From Clavelina lepadiformis (Eukaryota; Chordata; Ascidiacea; Aplousobranchia; Clavelinidae), in assembly GCF_947623445.1 (NCBI RefSeq), contig NC_135241.1:15192501-15256500 (forward strand): a stretch of 64,000 bases of DNA, read 5' to 3'. Under the pieces are notes generated by a model, which had not been told where the DNA came from, did no database searches, and saw nothing but the letters and a program-made list of their open reading frames with translations. The position numbers and the translations under genes were made by a program. This document shows positions 59,159 through 64,000 of the stretch, piece by piece (position 1 is the first letter of the stretch; each line of letters starts with the position of its first letter).

Positions 59159-60184
59159 ATGAACAGGCAAAAATGGACGACCTTTTTTCGAAAGTTACAG
59201 TCTTATTTAGGACTCATCAACTATTACCGCACTAATGTCCCAAAGCTGGCCGAAGCGGCGACGCCCTTGACTTACTTTTTACGAAACGCTTACAACAGCG
59301 GAGCAAAATTCCATGGACACCTGAAGCGGAAAAGGCTTTCCACGATTCCAAACGCTTGTTGGCAGATGCTGTCATGTTGGCTTACGGGTTTACCCCTTGA
59401 AAACACAACTATGGCAATTTACGCCGATGTCAGTGATGATGCTGCAGCGGCGTGTCAACATCAGAAAGTTGGTGATAAATTACAGGTACTTGGATTTTTC
59501 TCTCGTAGATTTAATTACCGTGAATGTAAAATGTGCATTATGGATAAAGAACTACTGAGCCTTGTGTTAGCATTAAAATATTTTCGAAACTAGATTTCGG
59601 TTGATAAATTACTCTTGCACACCGACAATAAAGCTGCTGCCCGAGCAATTTTGAATAACCATGACACCACGAATACGAAGCGCACACGCAATTTTGCATC
59701 CATTTCGCAGTGGGTCGATGAGATTCACACGGTATCTGGCGACGACAATGTGTGCCCTGATGCTTTATCGAGAGATCACTTAAACCTTGTTTCGCCCTCG
59801 AATCATTTCCCGAAACCGATTGACTATGCTAAAATAGCCGCAGCACAACGAACTGATACTGACATTCAAGCCTTTTTGTTTGTTCCGGAAAAAAGCTCAC
59901 TGCAAATTGAAGAACTTCCCATTTCCCGGGATGGGATATTGTACTGCGATGTGAGCCAAGGCGTCACACATCCAATCATCCCAGCCACTTTTCGTAAACG
60001 AACTTTTGATATGTATCACTCCCTTTGTCATGTTGGTATTGTAGCTACTGAGTCATGGCAATCAGTATGGTATACCGCAAAGTTTCACGGTCACGACCAA
60101 CTTCGTCACCTGTTAACTTCCACAGAAATCCACAAGTTTCGAGTATTTTTTTTCAATTTTATAGATCACTTCAAACAATCTTAA
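59159..60184 (+). pseudogene. Ty3/gypsy pol fragment (RT end, RNase H, integrase start)
   Basis: LQSYLGLINYYRTNVPKLAE and PLTYFLR are the RT connection region. A frameshift puts IPWTPEAEKAFHDSKRLLAD into another frame. Back in the first frame come RNase H blocks YADVS, FFSRRFNYRE, MDKELLSLVLALKYFRN, an in-frame TAG at 59591-59593, and LLHTDNKAA. The RNase H acidic residues (D, E, D) are still present. The integrase zinc-binding part follows (YCDVSQGVTHPIIP, DMYHSLCHVGI) but loses its CxxC, and no integrase core is visible. Dead fragment; RT palm, protease and gag are absent or unrecognisable. Confidence 0.8.
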
Positions 60185-61350
60185 ACAAAGGATATAGCCT
60201 ATTCATGACGAGGACAAACTCACACGTGATCAGAGTTTTTTGCAGGTTGCAAAGACGTATAGCGTCACAATGAAAGGCGTGATAACGGGCAAGACGGAAC
60301 TTACAGTAAAAGTACAGAAAAGCCTTCACAATTGTGGGTCAATTATAGTAGAGCCGTTTTTGCGCTGGCCCAAGTCATCTGACCAGGTTGGCATACTGTT
60401 TGGCCCAGCGCGTGTAATCATGCTTTTTGTGTATCGTTTCGGCCAACATCATGACACATATAGTTACAGAGTGAGTTATTTGAAATGGCAAATAAATGAT
60501 CAATTTATGCTGGGCAAGCACACATTCATATCAGCACATATAAGACACAAACTTTGCTGGGCTGAACTTCCGAAATATATCTATGCGCTTCAAAAAAGCT
60601 TACATGATAAGTGAAACAAAATAGGCAAAAATGAGAAAGTTGCTCTTACATGTATTAGCAAGTGAATGGTTTTATGTAGTTGAGGAAGCCTGACAGGAAG
60701 CAACGAACGTGCAATGATAAGTTAAATAGCACAGTAGATGATTAAAACCGCGGGTGCAAAATGATTTAAGAGAACAATTGGACGAGTGACAAATTGAACA
60801 GCTTGTTTTCAAATTGTAACACTTATGAGCGCAGCTTGCACGTATAGTCTAAAACGGCAGCTAGGTAGAAGAAGAATGATTATTTTTTTATTATCTTCTC
60901 CTGATGATCAGCAACTCTCATCAGTTTGCTCCCTTTGACATCACCATGTGATGTAGACCAGGAAAAGTCAAATCCTCCGATCGTTAACTGACAATCTTTA
61001 GAAAATCGATGATTTCATCTTCCACTTCTGGATCCAATTCTTTATTATTAACATTATTCTTCTTGCAAAAGTTGAAAATCCCTACTTTTCTGCTTGACTA
61101 TTACAGTTAACCCTATCGAAATAAGCATCACGAGAAGATGTAGGTCGGTCATCCACAAAATCGTTGTTGCTACAGCGGTGACTGCAACGAAGTAAGAATA
61201 AGAGAAAAACGTAAGTTGTTGAAGCCAAAAATTTGAAGATCCTCACTTCCGGAAAAGTAACAAATGATTTGAGTTTCATTATGGTTGTGGAAACGCTGCA
61301 AGTTATACTGTAAGCTAAAATGCAAAAAATCTTCTGAGTAAAAAGCAAAC
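60185..61350. other. Intergenic; 3' flank of the calcium channel gene
   Basis: The frame at 60240-60614 has no recognised content. A minus-strand AATAAA at 61046-61041, about 305 nt past the channel stop codon, is the probable poly(A) signal. Confidence 0.4.
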
Positions 61351-64000
61351 CTACCAGCTGCTACACGCGTAGGCCGATGCTGCATTATTCAGTTCTTCCA
61401 GCGACAAGTCGCATGCACCAGCAAGCTCAAGCGTAGTTGCAGCAACACACGCACGACAGGTGGCTAATGACTGGAGCCCTTCTGATACGAATACCTGAAA
61501 TTATATGACGGTTACGCAAAACAAAGTCCTGTCCATACACACAAACCAAAAGATGTAATGAAAAACTTGAGTCAGCTGGTGCGTATTGTATTAAAACAGA
61601 AATATATTTCTTCCACAATTGGGCATCTACAGGCTTGATGCTGGAGTATGCGTAGAACCATTCTTCATGGTGTATCATTTTAGAATCGTTCCACACATGG
61701 TCGAGATCGAAGATGCCCAACAGTGAGCGATATATACTGCTGTTTCAATATACAGTACGCGAGCAGACTATGGTTTCACTTTACATCTGTGCAAGTAAAA
61801 GGATGCTGACCCAGTGATTGCCAGTTTTTAACCGACCGCTGTGAAGTTAAAATTTATTCAATACATGCTATAAAGGTAGACTATGCTTATGCATAAGATC
61901 CATCGATTTTTGTATAATAGTTTATTTCATACTTAAAAAGCTATGTGAAAAATTCTGTGCTGCTAACAATGCTAATATGCAGTAAATTCAAAAGCGTACC
62001 TGCTCTATAAGATCAGCACATTGAACAAGCGGTTGGTGGTTATGGTCACAAGTAATATTTGGTGTGCTTACCGATCTGTGCAAAATAATATTATCAAAAA
62101 TGCAATAAGAGAGTTTTGTTAAATATTAAGCAAAACCCTTAACCGCTTAACCGATTGTTCACACTAACCTGTTGTTCAAGGAAACCGATTGTGCATGTTG
62201 ATCTGGCTCAGGAACAGTTATACCAGACAAATCTACTAAGGGCGTGGACATTCGTTTATGATTGTTTTGCGGAGATTGAAAGTTAGGTACTACAAGGCCA
62301 TCATCTGTTTGATTTAAACAGGAAGTTGAAGTGCGCTTGTTGGATGGAAGCGGAGGAGCTGGTAAAATTCTTCGGGCTGTCGAGCGTTTCTGACCAGGAC
62401 GTGAGAATGCCGAACCGGCTTGTAGACTGCTCACAGCGTTGATGTCACCTACGGTCGACTCCAATAAAGGTTCATGAAAACCACTTTCATGGTTTTTAGT
62501 CCTAAAATCTGACCTGTAGTCTACGTCATAATAATCACTGTCGAAACTAGATGCTTCTGCTACTGTGATCGGTATGTTCGTATATCCGTCAGTCCTACTA
62601 TTCCACTGGCAGCTTTCGCAAGTACACTGCATGCACGTTTGACGAGTAAGAGTAGACAGAGTGGCGTCACAGTATGTACAAGATGTGGACGGATTGTTGT
62701 AACGAGGACTTTGTTTGTCACATCTAAAAGATCGCTCTTGACATTCGCAGTCAGTTTCATCATCTTGTGTTGATGCTTGCAGCAACGGATACAGAACTGA
62801 CGCCTTCTGACAAACGTAGGTGTCCTGATCTTTCCATCGATTCTTTTTTCTTGCACATCTACAAATATTAAGGTCATGCAAGTATTTGATATCGAAACGT
62901 AATTTTAAAGTGGTTGAATATTACGTTATTGGCAGAAATATTAATACTATTTGGTTGGCTACTAGTAATATAAATGCAAAAAATGGACACTTTTTCAAAT
63001 TCTGTATTATACGAACTTAGTTAGATATCTGTAGTGAACTACGCAAACGACTTGTTATTCAACAATAAATCTTCCTAATATGAAATATCTGCGTTATTTC
63101 ACTTACTTGTCGACAGGTTTATGATATGCAGTTTGCTGACAATAGTAACCTATTGCTTCTTGCTGAGGGTACGTTTCTTCGACAGAATCCAGCTCGTCTT
63201 CGGTGGGAAAGCTGGAAAAGCTGTAGTTGGAAGAGGAGTTGTTCAGATTTACGTTTTCTCCATTCGTGACTGCAGCACGGTTGTGCGCGCTGTGTTTGTT
63301 TTCTGGGTTCGTGGCGGTCGCTGCGTCAGTTACATTTCCTTCAGTTGATGTAGACGAACGACGCGATCTTCGGAGAGTTTCCTCATCGCTTGTGGCAGAG
63401 TCGGAGAGGTGAGCTTGGTAGGCATCAATAACAACATTGCACATGGATTTTGGCGTCAATTCATTTGTCATTGGACTGAGATTGAAATGTTAAAAAATTT
63501 AGAGAAGAATGATATGTGAATAGTTAACAATATTAACGCATATCACATTGGCGTAAGCGTCACAAAAGTTGCAAGATGACCAGTATAAGAAAGCTTAGTG
63601 AGATATTGAGGAAGTTAAACAAAGTAAAGTAATTAAATAAAGCATAAACCTGTGGGATGTGGCTAAAAACCTTCCACTGTGTCGTTTCTTGGAATTATCT
63701 TCAACTTTGAGTGGTCTTCGATTTGCCAATAAAGATGGGGAAGCGCTACTATGTCGCCTCAACATACCGAACAAACTGTGTCGCCTCTGCAATAAGCGTA
63801 AAACATGGACAAGTGAATCATCATTAAGTAATAGAAAGAAAATGTGTGTTAGCAACGAAATGCTTTTCTGTAATTGATGTTTTACTTCCGTACCCTGTGT
63901 CCGGGTTCATCATCTGCAGAAGCACTTCCTTCTTCTTCGTCCGGAGCTAGGTTTCCGGAGATGGCACGTTTAAGTTGTGGACCTGCTTCCTGCAATGCTC
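61351..64000 (-). CDS. L-type voltage-gated calcium channel alpha-1, C-terminal tail (partial)
   Basis: Six exons on the minus strand, all phase-consistent: beyond 64000-63894, 63786-63650, 63475-63107, 62858-62169, 62075-62000 and 61494-61351; the last 506 residues. The first exon reads EAGPQLKRAISGNLAPDEEE, matching the segment after the IQ region of Cav1 channels (GPEIRRAISGDL). RRHSLFGMLRRHSS follows. The middle is long, S/T/N-rich and contains a cysteine-rich stretch (CECQERSFRC, CTYCDATL, CMQCTCESC). The end, LVQCADLIEQVFVSEGLQSL then TLELAGACDLSLEELNNAAS, corresponds to the distal C-terminal regulatory domain of Cav1.2/1.3. It ends -CSSW. The pore, EF-hand and IQ motif lie beyond the window. 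Plasma-membrane channel tail in the cytoplasm. Cav1 versus Cav2 is decided by the distal regulatory domain. Confidence 0.85.

Noticed and set aside
60240..60614. 124-codon plus-strand frame next to the gypsy fragment
   Set aside because: No integrase or other motif; composition and position suggest chance.
61427..61720. 97-codon minus-strand frame as an extra calcium-channel exon
   Set aside because: Splicing from 62000 to 61494 keeps phase and restores the conserved distal domain; the extra frame has no channel similarity and contains the intron acceptor.

Overview
The window is animal nuclear DNA. It is AT-rich, its genes are split by GT-AG introns, and the recognisable proteins are metazoan: MRPS2, TADA3, RIOK1, PRADC1 and an L-type calcium channel alpha-1 subunit. 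Compact genes, abundant small DNA transposons and polypyrimidine-AG sites just upstream of several start codons would fit an invertebrate deuterostome such as a tunicate. The species cannot be fixed from the sequence alone.

Layout: 1-2.3 kb holds a decayed hAT-like transposase gene into which an ORF1-only, poly(A)-tailed retroelement has inserted, flanked by a 13-bp target duplication. 2.9-10.1 kb holds three minus-strand housekeeping genes in a row: RIOK1, TADA3 and MRPS2. 12,958-32,100 is followed by 200 N and then by the same 19,143 bp again (32,301-51,443). The repeat starts and stops exactly at the gap, so it is most likely an unmerged contig overlap and not a real duplication. The duplicated interval carries one 11-exon TRIM-like double B-box gene plus many transposon relics: several hAT lineages, a pogo/Tigger-like MITE, a foldback-like element and a non-LTR RT relic. 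51.9-55.1 kb encodes an unusual chimera: the N-terminal and middle parts of the poly(A)-binding protein ZC3H14 joined to the coiled coil, RRM and arginine-rich tail of PABPN1. 56.0-56.9 kb is PRADC1. 59.2-60.2 kb is a broken Ty3/gypsy pol fragment. 61.35-64.0 kb is the C-terminal part of a Cav1 channel gene on the minus strand, running off the window.

Exon models for MRPS2, TADA3, the TRIM-like gene, the ZC3H14/PABPN1 chimera, PRADC1 and the Cav1 tail were built by hand from reading frame, homology recalled from the families, and GT-AG sites. All splice phases agree. The genes are ordinary nuclear neighbours with no shared pathway, apart from gene-expression roles: SAGA/ATAC acetylation (TADA3), 40S maturation (RIOK1), mitoribosome (MRPS2) and poly(A) metabolism (chimera).
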